A DNA stretch of 64,000 bases from JAJEDW01 sp963555775 (GCA_963555775.3 CAUVWY020000010.1:1-64000), one strand, 5' to 3'; positions 27,790 to 36,431 are shown, counted from the first letter of the stretch. The notes: generated by a model not told the origin, from the letters alone. Made by a program: numbers and translations.

Positions 27790-28509
27790 ATGTTCGATTT
27801 CCTGAAACGAAGCAGCGGGCCCACGCCGAAGCAAATCGAAAAGGCCGTGAAACGGCTGACCGAAACGCACGGCGAAGCGGCGCCTCGGATCGAAGCGGCC
27901 GAAAGACTCTACGACTGGGGCACGCCCGAAACTCTCTTCGCGCTCTTGAAACGCTTTACGATGTCCAGCCGCGTGATCACGCAGGACATCGAAGAAAAAC
28001 GGATGGTCGTCCGGATGCTTGTGGAGCACGGGGAAGCGGCGGTCCAACCGATCCTCCGCTTCATGAAGGCGCATCCGCAGGTCGACTGGCCCGTACAGGC
28101 GCTGGCCGAGATCGTTCCGAAAGATGAACTGGTCCGGTATCTGGTCGAGATCATCGAGACGGTGGCCCTGAGCGAGTTTGCCGCGCCCGAACACCGGGTC
28201 AGCCTGATTCGCGCCGTTCATGACCACGTCACCCCCGGGATGGCCCCGCTGCTGCGGTCCTTTCTGGACGATGCCGATGACGATGTCCGGATTGCGGCGG
28301 TCGAAGGTTTGGTGAATCTTGGCGAGTCGAATCGCGAGACCCTGCTCGAAGCGTTTCTGGAGGCGGAGGACCGCCCACGGATCCGCCGGCGAATCGCGGA
28401 GTTGTTTGTCGACCGTGCGTGGGCGGTGAAGGGATATCGCCCGAAGATCGAAGAAACTCTACCCGACGGTTTTGGACTCAATGCGAAAGGCATTCTTCAG
28501 CAACGTTAG
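27790..28509 (+). CDS. HEAT-repeat protein
   Basis: The 239-residue product is wholly helical with no signal peptide. It contains repeated HEAT/PBS-lyase-like units: AAERLYDWGTPETLFALLKR, VDWPVQALAEIVPKDELVR and DDDVRIAAVEGLVNLGE. Such repeats bind proteins. It begins four bases after the M23 peptidase stop, so the two are probably cotranslated. The C-terminus (GYRPKIEETLPDGFGLNAKG) is a short tail outside the repeats. No catalytic motif is seen. Confidence 0.75.
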   Translation: MFDFLKRSSGPTPKQIEKAVKRLTETHGEAAPRIEAAERLYDWGTPETLFALLKRFTMSSRVITQDIEEKRMVVRMLVEHGEAAVQPILRFMKAHPQVDWPVQALAEIVPKDELVRYLVEIIETVALSEFAAPEHRVSLIRAVHDHVTPGMAPLLRSFLDDADDDVRIAAVEGLVNLGESNRETLLEAFLEAEDRPRIRRRIAELFVDRAWAVKGYRPKIEETLPDGFGLNAKGILQQR

Positions 28510-28536
28510 TCCTTTCGGCGCCGCCCCGGATATTGG

Positions 28537-29064
28537 ATGAAACGAGATATCGCTCTTCTGTTGATCGGTGGCTGGTTGCTGGGCATCGCGGCCATGGCCG
28601 CGGTCGCAATGCAGAACTTCTACACGATCGACCGTCTGCTCGAAGCCATGCCGAACGTCACTTTCGCGCAAGGCGTGCAGGTGCTCGAAATCGACAGGGA
28701 AGGCGCGGCGCGCGAGTTCTTGCGCTATCTCTCTTCAGAATTGAACCGGCTATTCTTCATGGGTTGGGGTATTGCCGAGACGGTTATCGGGGTTGCCGTC
28801 TTCGGACTTCTTTGGGGTTTTCCACAGAAGCGCGTTCGGTGGGCCGCTCTCGCCATGTTGGCGCTGACCGCCGTTCTGACGTTTGTTGTGACTCCTCCGA
28901 TCGTCGGCGTCGGCCGCATGCTCGACTTTGTCCCGCGCGATCCACCACCCCCCGAGCTTGCGACCTTCGGCCTGCTTCACGCCGCCTATAGCATCGTCGA
29001 TGGCGTCAAGCTGGTCCTCGGAATGGCGATGGCATTCTGGATTGTCCGCGAACCGAGAACGTGA
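28537..29064 (+). CDS. DUF4149-like four-helix membrane protein
   Basis: The 175 residues form four hydrophobic helices (about 5-25, 72-95, 100-122 and 145-168). Between the third and fourth helix is GRMLDFVPRDPPPPELATFG, then LHAAYSIVDGVKLVLG, a pattern I associate with DUF4149-like proteins, though that assignment is from memory of the pattern only. It follows the HEAT gene by 27 bases and probably ends a three-gene unit with the M23 peptidase. Confidence 0.65.
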   Translation: MKRDIALLLIGGWLLGIAAMAAVAMQNFYTIDRLLEAMPNVTFAQGVQVLEIDREGAAREFLRYLSSELNRLFFMGWGIAETVIGVAVFGLLWGFPQKRVRWAALAMLALTAVLTFVVTPPIVGVGRMLDFVPRDPPPPELATFGLLHAAYSIVDGVKLVLGMAMAFWIVREPRT

Positions 29065-29086
29065 TGATGGGGACATGGCCGGGAAC

Positions 29087-29178
29087 AATGCCGGGCGAGG
29101 AACGCGCTGGCGCTTGATCCGGCGCGCGGAAGCGCGCCGCTACGCGCCCGGCGCGAGGAACGCGCCTGGGAGCGCGTC
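29087..29178. repeat. GC-rich dispersed repeat, related to the 36-kb mosaic
   Basis: The block CGCTTGATCCGGCGCG (about 29111-29126), CGCCGCTACGCG and the unit at 29149-29176 (start CGGCGCGAGGAACGCGCC) recur at 36028-36395. The region fills the gap between the DUF4149-like gene and the frataxin 3' end, where two converging transcripts meet. Confidence 0.65.
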
Positions 29179-29189
29179 GCTTGCAGGCG

Positions 29190-29525
29190 CTAAAGCGGGA
29201 TGGCGCCGACGCCGAGTTCCTCGCCGATCAGCCTGCCGATCAGTACGTTCAGGGATTCGCCGGTGTCCGGAAAGACGAAAGCGGCTTGATCCGGGGACCA
29301 GTCCAGCTTGAAGCTTGTGGACTGCGCCGAGATCCAGATCTGACCCGCCGAGCTGTTGGGGCTGATCACGATCTTCGAGAACACGGGTTCTTCGACTTCG
29401 AGCGTCAGAACGCCTTCCTGGTAAAGGATCTCGACATCGTGCTCTTCCGCGAGGACATCGAGTCCCCGGTTCAGTGCTTCAAGCGTGCCGGTGCTTGCCT
29501 TGGCGAAAACCGTCGGGTCGATCAC
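29190..29525 (-). CDS. cyaY: Frataxin family protein (CyaY)
   Basis: The 111-residue frame from GTG 29525 matches frataxin in length and order: an N-terminal helix (STGTLEALNRGLDVLAEEHD), then the strands VEILYQEGVLTLEV, SKIVISPNSSAGQIWISAQS and FKLDWSPDQAAFVFPDTGE, and a closing helix (SLNVLIGRLIGEELG). Acidic residues on the first helix are the usual iron-binding side. Frataxin regulates IscS and iron delivery in Fe-S assembly in the cytoplasm. It is divergent from the dap cluster and 24 kb from the isc operon. An ATG-started longer frame reads antisense through dapE/dapB and is not the gene. Confidence 0.85.
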   Translation of the reverse strand: MIDPTVFAKASTGTLEALNRGLDVLAEEHDVEILYQEGVLTLEVEEPVFSKIVISPNSSAGQIWISAQSTSFKLDWSPDQAAFVFPDTGESLNVLIGRLIGEELGVGAIPL

Positions 29526-29532
29526 GACACGA

Positions 29533-29557
29533 TTGTACGCGAATACCTGTCTATAAT
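29533..29557 (+). promoter_or_regulatory. Possible promoter of the dap cluster
   Basis: TATAAT at 29552-29557 lies 19 bases before the M20 gene start and within the cyaY/dap divergent gap. An upstream TTGTAC (29533-29538) is only 13 bases away, so the -35 element is weak or misplaced. The hexamer TATAAT itself is exact. Confidence 0.4.
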
Positions 29558-29576
29558 GGGGGACTGAATCGAGACG

Positions 29577-30566
29577 ATGAATCCATTCGAGCTGACAAAG
29601 GCGTTGATGCGGATCCCTTCGGTGACCGGCGCCGAGGGCGAAGTGGGCCGATACCTCGCTTCGGTTCTGGAAGGACTGGGCTTCAGCGTCCGGACGCAGG
29701 AAGTTTCCGCCGACCGGTTCAACATCGTGGCAAATGCGGGCGAGCCCGATGTGGTCCTGTGCACCCATATCGACACGGTCCCTCCCGTGCTGGATGTGTC
29801 CGAAGACGATACGGCGCTGTACGGTCGCGGCGCTTGCGACACGAAGGGCATCATCGCGGCGATGCTCGAAGCGGGGAAGCGCCTTCGGGCGGACGGAATC
29901 GATCGCTTCGCCTACCTGTTTGTCGTGGGTGAGGAGACCGGCGGCGACGGAGCGAAGGCCGCGAATACGCTCGAGTGGAATTCGAAATACGTGATCGTCG
30001 GCGAACCGACCGAACTTCGACTGGCGCGCGCCCAGAAGGGAACCCTGATGGCCAACCTGAGGATCGAAGGAAAGGCCGCTCATTCCGGATATCCGGAAGC
30101 GGGCCGGTCGGCGGTGCATCCTCTTGTCGGCGTGTTGCAGGATTGTATCCAGGCCGATTGGGGACGGGATCCGGTTCTGGGTCCGGCCACCTGCAACGTG
30201 GGCGTGTTGCGCGCCGGAGAAAAGGCGAACATTATCGCGCCGGAGGCAACGGCTACGTTGATGTTGCGGACCATCGAAGAACCCGACAAGGCGCGCGAAC
30301 GGCTTGCGGCCGTGGTCGCCGGACGGGCCGAGATCGAAATTCTGGCCGGTGCGGCCCCCCAGTTCATGCACGTTCTGGATGGATTCCCCGACACGGTTGT
30401 TTCGTTCGGCAGCGACGTGCCCTACCTCGGAAATCTTGGCAAGGCATTGCTGGTCGGTCCGGGCTCGATTCTTGACGCGCACACGCCGCATGAAAGGATG
30501 CTCAGACAGGATCTGCTCGATGGCATCGATCTGTACGAGCGGTTGGTCCACAGGCTTCTGGCGTAG
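29577..30566 (+). CDS. dapE: M20 family deacylase, probable succinyl-diaminopimelate desuccinylase
   Basis: The 329-residue enzyme has the M20 di-metal motifs: THIDTVPP (His64, Asp66), GRGACDTKG (Asp88), VVGEETGGDG (Glu119/Glu120), GEPTE (Glu143) and a final DAHTPHE (His302). The dimerisation domain (KGTLMANLRIEGKAAHSGYP) is in the middle. Sequence alone does not separate DapE from acetylornithine or acetyl-lysine deacetylases. It is followed after 15 bases by dapB, then dapA and dapD, and DapD makes the succinylated substrate, so removal of succinate from N-succinyl-LL-diaminopimelate is the best reading. It is shorter than typical DapE (about 375). Confidence 0.82.
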   Translation: MNPFELTKALMRIPSVTGAEGEVGRYLASVLEGLGFSVRTQEVSADRFNIVANAGEPDVVLCTHIDTVPPVLDVSEDDTALYGRGACDTKGIIAAMLEAGKRLRADGIDRFAYLFVVGEETGGDGAKAANTLEWNSKYVIVGEPTELRLARAQKGTLMANLRIEGKAAHSGYPEAGRSAVHPLVGVLQDCIQADWGRDPVLGPATCNVGVLRAGEKANIIAPEATATLMLRTIEEPDKARERLAAVVAGRAEIEILAGAAPQFMHVLDGFPDTVVSFGSDVPYLGNLGKALLVGPGSILDAHTPHERMLRQDLLDGIDLYERLVHRLLA

Positions 30567-30581
30567 GACGGCGGAGAGTTC

Positions 30582-31292
30582 ATGGACATTGCAATCATCG
30601 GATATGGACGGATGGGACGCGAGGTCGAGAAGGCCGCAATTGCCGCGGGTGATTCCGTGGTCGGCGTCTTCGATATCGACACGCCGGCGACCGTGGACGC
30701 CCTCCGCCCGGCCGACGTGTGTATCGAGTTTTCGGTTCCCGAAGCCGTTCCCGGCAATATGAAGATGGCCGCCGAAGCTGAGGTCGACATCGTCGTTGGC
30801 GCAACCGGGTGGTATGACCGGCTCGATGAAGTGCGGACCTGGTTCACCGACTCCGCAATGCTCTATGCCCAGAATTTCTCGATCGGAGTGAACGTCTTCT
30901 ACCGCATTGTGCGCCGCGCCGCCGAATTGATGGACGGGTTGCCCGAGTACGACGTGTACATCGAAGAGCGGCACCATCGCGGGAAAGTGGACAGTCCAAG
31001 CGGGACCGCCTTGCGGCTCAGCGAAATCGTTCTCGATGAGATCGAACGCAAGACCGGAATCGTTGAAGGCTCTCCGGATGGAGAAATTTCCCGGGAATCG
31101 CTTCAGGTCGCGTCGATCCGATCCGGCCACGTCGCCGGGGTTCATTCGGTGGGCTTCGACTCCGAGGCCGATTACATTGAATTGAAACACGTCGCTCGGA
31201 ACCGGACGGGATTTGCGCTGGGCGCTCTGGCCGCCGCACGCTGGGTTCGCGGCAGAAAGGGCGTATATACGATGGACGACGTCGATCTGTAG
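30582..31292 (+). CDS. dapB: 4-hydroxy-tetrahydrodipicolinate reductase
   Basis: The 236-residue product starts with the nucleotide-binding GYGRMG (residues 7-12) and has the DapB signature EERHHRGKVDSPSGTALRL. In it the general base and substrate-binding residues correspond to His131/His132 and Lys135 (His159/His160/Lys163 in E. coli). The enzyme reduces the DapA product with NAD(P)H to tetrahydrodipicolinate. A 23-base gap leads to dapA. The sequence is slightly short for the family (about 270) but no domain is missing. Confidence 0.95.
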   Translation: MDIAIIGYGRMGREVEKAAIAAGDSVVGVFDIDTPATVDALRPADVCIEFSVPEAVPGNMKMAAEAEVDIVVGATGWYDRLDEVRTWFTDSAMLYAQNFSIGVNVFYRIVRRAAELMDGLPEYDVYIEERHHRGKVDSPSGTALRLSEIVLDEIERKTGIVEGSPDGEISRESLQVASIRSGHVAGVHSVGFDSEADYIELKHVARNRTGFALGALAAARWVRGRKGVYTMDDVDL

Positions 31293-31315
31293 GAAAACGG
31301 ATTGGTGAAGAGTCG

Positions 31316-32203
31316 ATGCTGAAGGGAAGGTTTCAGGGCACGGGCACGGCGTTGGTAACGCCGTTCACATCGGGCGGGGCGATTGACGAGGCCGCGCTGC
31401 TTCGGCTCGTGGATTTCCAGTTGGCGAACGGTATCGACATGTTGCTTCCTTGCGGAACCACTGGCGAGAGTCCGGTGCTGGACGCGGGCGAGTGGGAGCG
31501 AATCGCGTGCCTGGTTCTCGAACGGGTGAACGGGCAAATCCCCGTCATCGTCGGCGCGGGCTCCAATTCGACCGCGCATGCGGTCGCGCTTACAAAAAGG
31601 GCGGCAGAGCTTGGTGCCGACGGGGTGCTTTCGGTCGGCCCGTACTACAACCGGCCCCAACAGGATGGGTATTTCGAGCACTACAAGGCGATTGCCGAAT
31701 CCACGGACATTCCGGTCATCCTGTACAACGTGCCATCGCGAACCGCAGGCGACATCCATCCCGAGACCACTCTTCGCCTGGCCGAACTGCCCGGAATCGT
31801 TGCCGTGAAGGAAGCCTCGGCGAGCGTGGATCGCGTGGGCGAGATTGTCCGGAACCGTCCGGAAGGCTTTCGCGTGCTCTCGGGAGACGATTCTCTGGTG
31901 GTGGAAGAAATTGCAATCGGTGCGGATGGGGTCGTTTCGGTGACCTCGAATCAGGTTCCCGGCCTGTTCACCCAAATGGTCGACGCGGCATTGGGAGGAG
32001 ATTCCGCCGTTGCGCTCCAGGTTCATGGCCGATTACTTCCGTTGATGCGCGCAAACTTCATCGAAAGCAACCCGGTTCCGGTCAAGTGCCTGTTGGCAAT
32101 GATGGGATTGATCGAGGAGCGATACCGCCTTCCTCTGGTCGGGCCCGGGCCTGGCACCCGCGAAGTACTGCGCCGTGCCGGTCAGGATCTGGACCTGTTC
32201 TAG
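31316..32203 (+). CDS. dapA: 4-hydroxy-tetrahydrodipicolinate synthase
   Basis: The 295-residue TIM barrel has the family's active site: Thr48/Thr49 in LLPCGTTGES, Tyr111 in GPYYNRP, Tyr137 with Arg142 in LYNVPSRTAG, and the Schiff-base Lys165 in IVAVKEASAS. It condenses pyruvate with aspartate semialdehyde, the first step of the diaminopimelate branch. The length is standard. It is the third gene of the dap run, before an AT-rich gap of 62 bases leading to dapD. Confidence 0.96.
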   Translation: MLKGRFQGTGTALVTPFTSGGAIDEAALLRLVDFQLANGIDMLLPCGTTGESPVLDAGEWERIACLVLERVNGQIPVIVGAGSNSTAHAVALTKRAAELGADGVLSVGPYYNRPQQDGYFEHYKAIAESTDIPVILYNVPSRTAGDIHPETTLRLAELPGIVAVKEASASVDRVGEIVRNRPEGFRVLSGDDSLVVEEIAIGADGVVSVTSNQVPGLFTQMVDAALGGDSAVALQVHGRLLPLMRANFIESNPVPVKCLLAMMGLIEERYRLPLVGPGPGTREVLRRAGQDLDLF

Positions 32204-32265
32204 ATCTAAAGTAACTCCTTAAATATTTGAACCTAAGTAAATAAATCAAAGACGATATCCGAAAT

Positions 32266-33093
32266 ATGAAAATTCGTATTGAGATCGAACGCCTCCTGGA
32301 ACTTCCCGTCGAAGAGGCCCGGGCCGAGGGAATGGGGGTGGTCGAAGAGTTCAGGGCGGGGCTTAATCGCGGCGACTATCGAGCCGCCGAAAAGATCGAC
32401 GGTGTGTGGACGGCCCATCGGTGGGTCAAACAGGGAATCCTGCTCGCTTTTCGGATCGGTGAGAACGAGGATCGCAACCTGTCCGGCGAATTTCGGTTCC
32501 GTGACAAGGACACGCTACCTCTGCGGCGGCACGGCGACGGCGCGCCGCGCGTGGTTCCCGGAGGATCGAGTATTCGCGATGGCGCGTACATCGGGTCCGG
32601 AGTGATCTGCATGCCTCCGATGTTCATCAATATCGGTGCATGGGTCGACGATGGCACGATGGTGGATTCGCACGCCTTGGTCGGATCGTGCGCCCAGGTC
32701 GGTAAGCGGGTGCACCTTTCGGCGGCCGCGCAGATCGGGGGGGTCCTGGAACCTCCAGGCGCGCTTCCCGTGGTCATCGAAGACGAAGTGTTCGTGGGTG
32801 GCAATTGCGGCGTCTACGAAGGAGTGATCGTTGGGGAACGGGCCGTGCTGGCCCCTGGAGTTCTCCTGACCGGCGGCGTCGCCGTCTATGACATCGTGCT
32901 CGAAAGGGAATACCGGAAAACCGGCGATGCGCCGCTCACCATTCCCCCCGGCGCCGTGCTCGTTCCCGGGACCCGACCGGCGCGAGGCGGGTTTGCGACC
33001 GGGCGCGGTCTGTCGCTGTACGCCCCTATGATCGTGAAATACCGAGACGCTAAAACCGACGCCGCCACTTCCCTCGAAGAAACCCTCCGATAA
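32266..33093 (+). CDS. dapD: Tetrahydrodipicolinate N-succinyltransferase
   Basis: The 275-residue product has an N-terminal helical domain and a left-handed beta helix of hexapeptide repeats (SSIRDGAYIGSGVICMPPMF, then INIGAWVDDGTMVDSHALVG and GKRVHLSAAAQIGGVLEP). It succinylates tetrahydrodipicolinate with succinyl-CoA, which fixes the pathway as the succinylase variant. The 62-base gap before it is unusually AT-rich for this window and has no obvious ribosome site, so it may contain a separate promoter. Confidence 0.95.
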   Translation: MKIRIEIERLLELPVEEARAEGMGVVEEFRAGLNRGDYRAAEKIDGVWTAHRWVKQGILLAFRIGENEDRNLSGEFRFRDKDTLPLRRHGDGAPRVVPGGSSIRDGAYIGSGVICMPPMFINIGAWVDDGTMVDSHALVGSCAQVGKRVHLSAAAQIGGVLEPPGALPVVIEDEVFVGGNCGVYEGVIVGERAVLAPGVLLTGGVAVYDIVLEREYRKTGDAPLTIPPGAVLVPGTRPARGGFATGRGLSLYAPMIVKYRDAKTDAATSLEETLR

Positions 33094-33117
33094 CGAAGCG
33101 TGGGCAGGGGACTGATA

Positions 33118-35034
33118 TCAGGCCGTCTCCTGCTTCGAGATTCCCGAACGATAGAGCAGGAAAGCCACCGCTGCCAACAGGACGATGCCGGGCAGATTCC
33201 CCTCGTGAACGCCCCAGAACGCGAGCACGTCGGGTCGACCGTAGATGACGATCGGTATTGCCATTCCGATGCCGATGAGGGCTTCTCCAGTGATCAGGCC
33301 GGCCGCGAAGAGCACCCCGTGGTCCTGAGCCTTGCCGGGTCGAACCTTGGCGGCGAACCAGGCGATGAGTCCGCCAATGGCGATCGGGACCGAGAGCTCG
33401 AACGGCAGGTAGATACCGACGGCCAGCGCCAGCACCGGTGTGCGAAAGCTGCTGGCCCGGCTCTCGAGGTACAGGTCGAGCACGATCACGCCAACAGCGA
33501 TCGCCATTCCAACGGCCACCATCGCGATCGGCAGTCCGCCTTCGAACACGCCGCGCGCCACCGATGCCATCAGCGTGGCCTGCGGGGCAGTCAGCGGATT
33601 GGGATGCGTTTCGGTCGGGGCGCCGATGCCGTAGGCGGTGAGCAACAGCGTCAGGGTCGGCGCGGCGACCACCGCGGCGGCGATGACGCCCACGGCCTGC
33701 ATGATCTGTTGTTTGTAAGGCGTTGCGCCCACGAGATATCCGGTTTTCAGGTCCTGGAGGTTGTCGCCCGACATGGCGGCGGCGCAACAGACGACAGCGC
33801 CGATCAGAATCGCTGATGCCGGTCCGAGCAGATCGTCGGCGCCCAACAAGAGGCGGAGCAGCAAGGCCGAACTCAAGATCGTTGCGATGGTTACACCCGA
33901 GATCGGGTTGTTCGACGATCCCACCAGACCGGCCATGTATGCGGCGACGGCGGAAAACAGAAAACCGGCGACGAGCATGACAACGGCCATGACGGCTGAA
34001 ATGAGTGGGCGGCCGGTGATGTATTCAAAGATCAGATACAGCGGAACAACTGCCACGACGATGGCGGCGCCGATCCACTGGATGGGGATATCCCGGTCAG
34101 TCCGGATTCGCGCCGATGCCCCGGCCCGGGATTGCCGGTAGGCCGTCGCCCCGGAACGGATGCCGTCGATCAGGCTTCGACGCATGCGCACCAGCGCCCA
34201 CAAGCCCCCGATCACCATCGCGCCCACGCCGATGTATCGTGTCTGGGTTGACCAGATGATTCCCGCGGCCTCGGCGGCAGGCGTCGCGGGATCGATTCCT
34301 TCCATCATGGCCACGACGGGGATGGCGATCAGCCAGTTGAGCGCACCTCCCAGAAACACGAGAACCGCGATATTCAATCCGACGATGTATCCGACGGCCA
34401 CCAGCGCGGGCGAAAGATTGCTGCCGAAATAAAGAATCGTGCCGCCCGCATAGGTGGCCTGCTCCATGACCCCGCCCCAGAGGCGGAGACCCGTTTCGCC
34501 CAGCTTGAAGACCGCCCCGATTGCGCCCGCGGCTGCGATATGCCGGACACCGGCGCCGCCGGATTCGCCAACCTTCAGCACCTCGGCCGTGGCGACGCCT
34601 TCGGGAAATTTCAGGGGAGTCTGAACGATCAGGGCCCGTCGCAACGGAATCGAAAACAGCACTCCCAGAATACCGCCGAACCCGGCGATCATCGTTGTTT
34701 CCCAGTAATCGAATTCCGTCCACACTCCCAGGATGACCAGCGCCGGAATCGTGAAGATCACACCGGCCGCGACGCTCTCGCCCGCCGATGCCGCGGTCTG
34801 GACGATGTTGTTCTCGAGGATGTTCGAGTTGCGGAACGCGCGCAGTATGGCCATCGAGATCACGGCGGCGGGAACCGAGGCCGACACGGTCAATCCGGCG
34901 AAAAGTCCAAGATACATGTTGGCCGCGCCGAGAACCACTGCCAGGAATCCGCCTAGCAGAATGGATTTAAGTGTGATTTCGGCGAGGTTTGTCGATGCAG
35001 AAATGTAGGGTTTGTGCGGCTCGACTTGCGACAT
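33118..35034 (-). CDS. OPT family oligopeptide transporter
   Basis: From MSQVEPHKPYI (start 35034; an ATG at 35046 is also possible) the protein is 638 residues with about 14-16 membrane helices. Family features are AEITLKSILLGGFLAVVLGA in the first helix, GSSNNPISGVTIAT in the middle and GDNLQDLKTGYLVGATPYKQ later. Prokaryotic OPT members take up oligopeptides by proton symport, and some act on iron-siderophore-like complexes. The longer frame to 35301 has no support. Its location beside peptidase genes in the window argues for peptide uptake. Confidence 0.92.
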   Translation of the reverse strand: MSQVEPHKPYISASTNLAEITLKSILLGGFLAVVLGAANMYLGLFAGLTVSASVPAAVISMAILRAFRNSNILENNIVQTAASAGESVAAGVIFTIPALVILGVWTEFDYWETTMIAGFGGILGVLFSIPLRRALIVQTPLKFPEGVATAEVLKVGESGGAGVRHIAAAGAIGAVFKLGETGLRLWGGVMEQATYAGGTILYFGSNLSPALVAVGYIVGLNIAVLVFLGGALNWLIAIPVVAMMEGIDPATPAAEAAGIIWSTQTRYIGVGAMVIGGLWALVRMRRSLIDGIRSGATAYRQSRAGASARIRTDRDIPIQWIGAAIVVAVVPLYLIFEYITGRPLISAVMAVVMLVAGFLFSAVAAYMAGLVGSSNNPISGVTIATILSSALLLRLLLGADDLLGPASAILIGAVVCCAAAMSGDNLQDLKTGYLVGATPYKQQIMQAVGVIAAAVVAAPTLTLLLTAYGIGAPTETHPNPLTAPQATLMASVARGVFEGGLPIAMVAVGMAIAVGVIVLDLYLESRASSFRTPVLALAVGIYLPFELSVPIAIGGLIAWFAAKVRPGKAQDHGVLFAAGLITGEALIGIGMAIPIVIYGRPDVLAFWGVHEGNLPGIVLLAAVAFLLYRSGISKQETA

Positions 35035-35194
35035 GCGGGATAGCATATTCCAAAGGAAAGGCCGATGCCAGCGATCTTGTCGCCGCGGTTCGGTTTGAAG
35101 GAAACCCGGACGAGGACTGATTCCGGTCGCCGCCGGAACGGGCGAATGGGATAGTATTCCACTTGAGGCGGAACTACATGGTGCGGCAGGAGAG

Positions 35195-35605
35195 TTGAAA
35201 GGCTTGACGAACGAAGACGCCGGGTCGAGTACCGATGACGGACGTACGGTGACGCGCCCGTGGGGAAGCTTCACGATTCTGGATGAATCCGGCGGTGGCA
35301 AGGCGGGCGGCGGCGCCGATTACAAGGTAAAGCGCATTGAAGTGCTTCCGGGGAAGCGGCTGAGTTACCAGAAACACGCTTCCCGGGCGGAGCACTGGAC
35401 GATCGTCCTTGGCCGGGCCCGCGTGACGCTCGACGGCGCGCGGGTGGACCTGGGGGTCGGTGAGTCTATCGATATCGCGGCGGGGTCGGCCCACCGGGTC
35501 GAGAATCCCGGCACCCAGTCGCTCGTCCTGATCGAAGTCCAACTCGGAAGCTATCTGGGCGAGGACGATATCGTCCGCCTTGAAGACGATTTCGGCCGCG
35601 CCTGA
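35195..35605 (+). CDS. Cupin, mannose-6-phosphate isomerase type II-like
   Basis: The 136-residue product is the stand-alone cupin normally found at the C-terminus of bifunctional mannose-6-phosphate isomerase/GDP-mannose pyrophosphorylase. It reads RPWGSFTILDESG, YKVKRIEVLPGKRLSYQKHA, RAEHWTIVLGRARVTLDGAR, then GSYLGEDDIVRLEDDFGRA. The metal-binding His-x-His is partly changed (QKHASRAEHW). The start is a TTG: 35195 lies only two bases after AGGAG (35188-35192), while the in-frame TTG at 35204 has better spacing, so the real start may be three codons in. No partner nucleotidyltransferase is adjacent. Confidence 0.85.
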   Translation: MKGLTNEDAGSSTDDGRTVTRPWGSFTILDESGGGKAGGGADYKVKRIEVLPGKRLSYQKHASRAEHWTIVLGRARVTLDGARVDLGVGESIDIAAGSAHRVENPGTQSLVLIEVQLGSYLGEDDIVRLEDDFGRA

Positions 35606-35706
35606 TCGCTCGGTCCACCTCGGAATTCCCACTTTCCGTCCTGCCGGGTTATAATATCCCCGCCTTTCCCTGGAAGCGGGCGTTCAGCACCGCGTCAATC
35701 GTCTCC

Positions 35707-35952
35707 ATGATTTCAAAAAAAGAGGTTCGCCGCCGCTTCGGCGATACCGCAGTGATTTCACGTACCGGCGGCTTCTTGCTGGTGCACCTCGACAAGCCGG
35801 CGTCGGAACTGGTTCGAGAGCGCACGGCAGCGTTCAAGCCCGAAGACTACTTCGACCCCGATTGTCCCCTTTGCGAGTTGCAGCGTGCGCAGGGGCTGGT
35901 CGTCTTTGACGACTATGGCGACAACGCCGACGAAGAGATTCTAGTGGAATAG
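35707..35952 (+). CDS. Small CxxC protein of unknown function
   Basis: The 81-residue product (MISKKEVRRRFGDTAVISRT...) is soluble, with a CPLC motif near residue 53 (FDPDCPLCELQRAQG) and an acidic end (DDYGDNADEEILVE). The CxxC could bind a metal or act as a thiol pair. I know no family for it. It starts 101 bases after the cupin gene. Normal composition and a clean stop before the repeat mosaic support it. Confidence 0.5.
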   Translation: MISKKEVRRRFGDTAVISRTGGFLLVHLDKPASELVRERTAAFKPEDYFDPDCPLCELQRAQGLVVFDDYGDNADEEILVE

Positions 35953-36027
35953 TTCAAAACCAGTCGCGGTCCCGCCGGGGGGCTCTTCTCCCCCCGTAAG
36001 GCACGACACCAGACGTCTCTTCCACTG

Positions 36028-36395
36028 GCTCGCTTGATCCGGTGCGAGGAGCGCCGTATATCCTTGCGCCCGCTCATGCGCCGCTCCTCGCGCCCTTTTC
36101 TTGCGCGCGGCAGCGCGCCCTGGCGCGCTTCATCCGGCGCGCCCGGCGTGAGGAACACGCCTGAGAACGCGGGCATCTCTTCTCTGGCGCGTGGTGCGGC
36201 GCGTTCCTCGCGCCGCACCACGCGCCACGCCCGCTCTTCCTCCCCCGCGCCGCCCCCACGTCGTCCGCGCCATCTTCCAGTTCAGTCACAAGCCTTCAGG
36301 CATTGGCGCGCGCTTCATCCGGTGCGACCGGTGCGACCGGCGCGACCGGCGTGATCGGCGTGAGGAACACGCCTGAGAACGCGCCGCTACGCGGG
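36028..36395. repeat. Mosaic of GC-rich repeats
   Basis: The region is built of recurring blocks: a 28-bp perfect direct repeat at 36144-36171 and 36356-36383 (begins CGGCGTGAGGAACACGCC), a near copy of it at 29149-29176, and CGCTTGATCCGG/CGCTTCATCCGG blocks at about 36031, 36127 and 36311. Five tandem 9-bp units (GGTGCGACC and variants) stand at 36321-36365. Nothing here codes for protein. The rest of the gap, 35953-36027 and 36396-36431, holds nothing I recognise. Confidence 0.75.
36161..36290 (-). repeat. Dispersed repeat, copy 2, with 18-bp perfect hairpin
   Basis: Read on the minus strand this matches copy 1 at 1817-1926 block by block: GGACGACGTGGGGG, GGGGAGGAAGAGCGGGC, then CAGAGAAGAGATG and CCCGCGTTC. 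Between the second and third blocks is a perfect stem of 18 bp (36186-36203 with 36209-36226) around the loop TTCCT. The hairpin replaces a small one in copy 1. Confidence 0.7.
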
Positions 36396-36431
36396 CTGCC
36401 TGCCCCGCGTTCTCAGGGGGTGTGCCTGGAA

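Noticed and set aside
29526..31190. A 666-codon minus-strand frame through dapE and dapB
   Set aside because: Only its last 111 codons (frataxin) are real; the rest is antisense to two well-supported dap genes.
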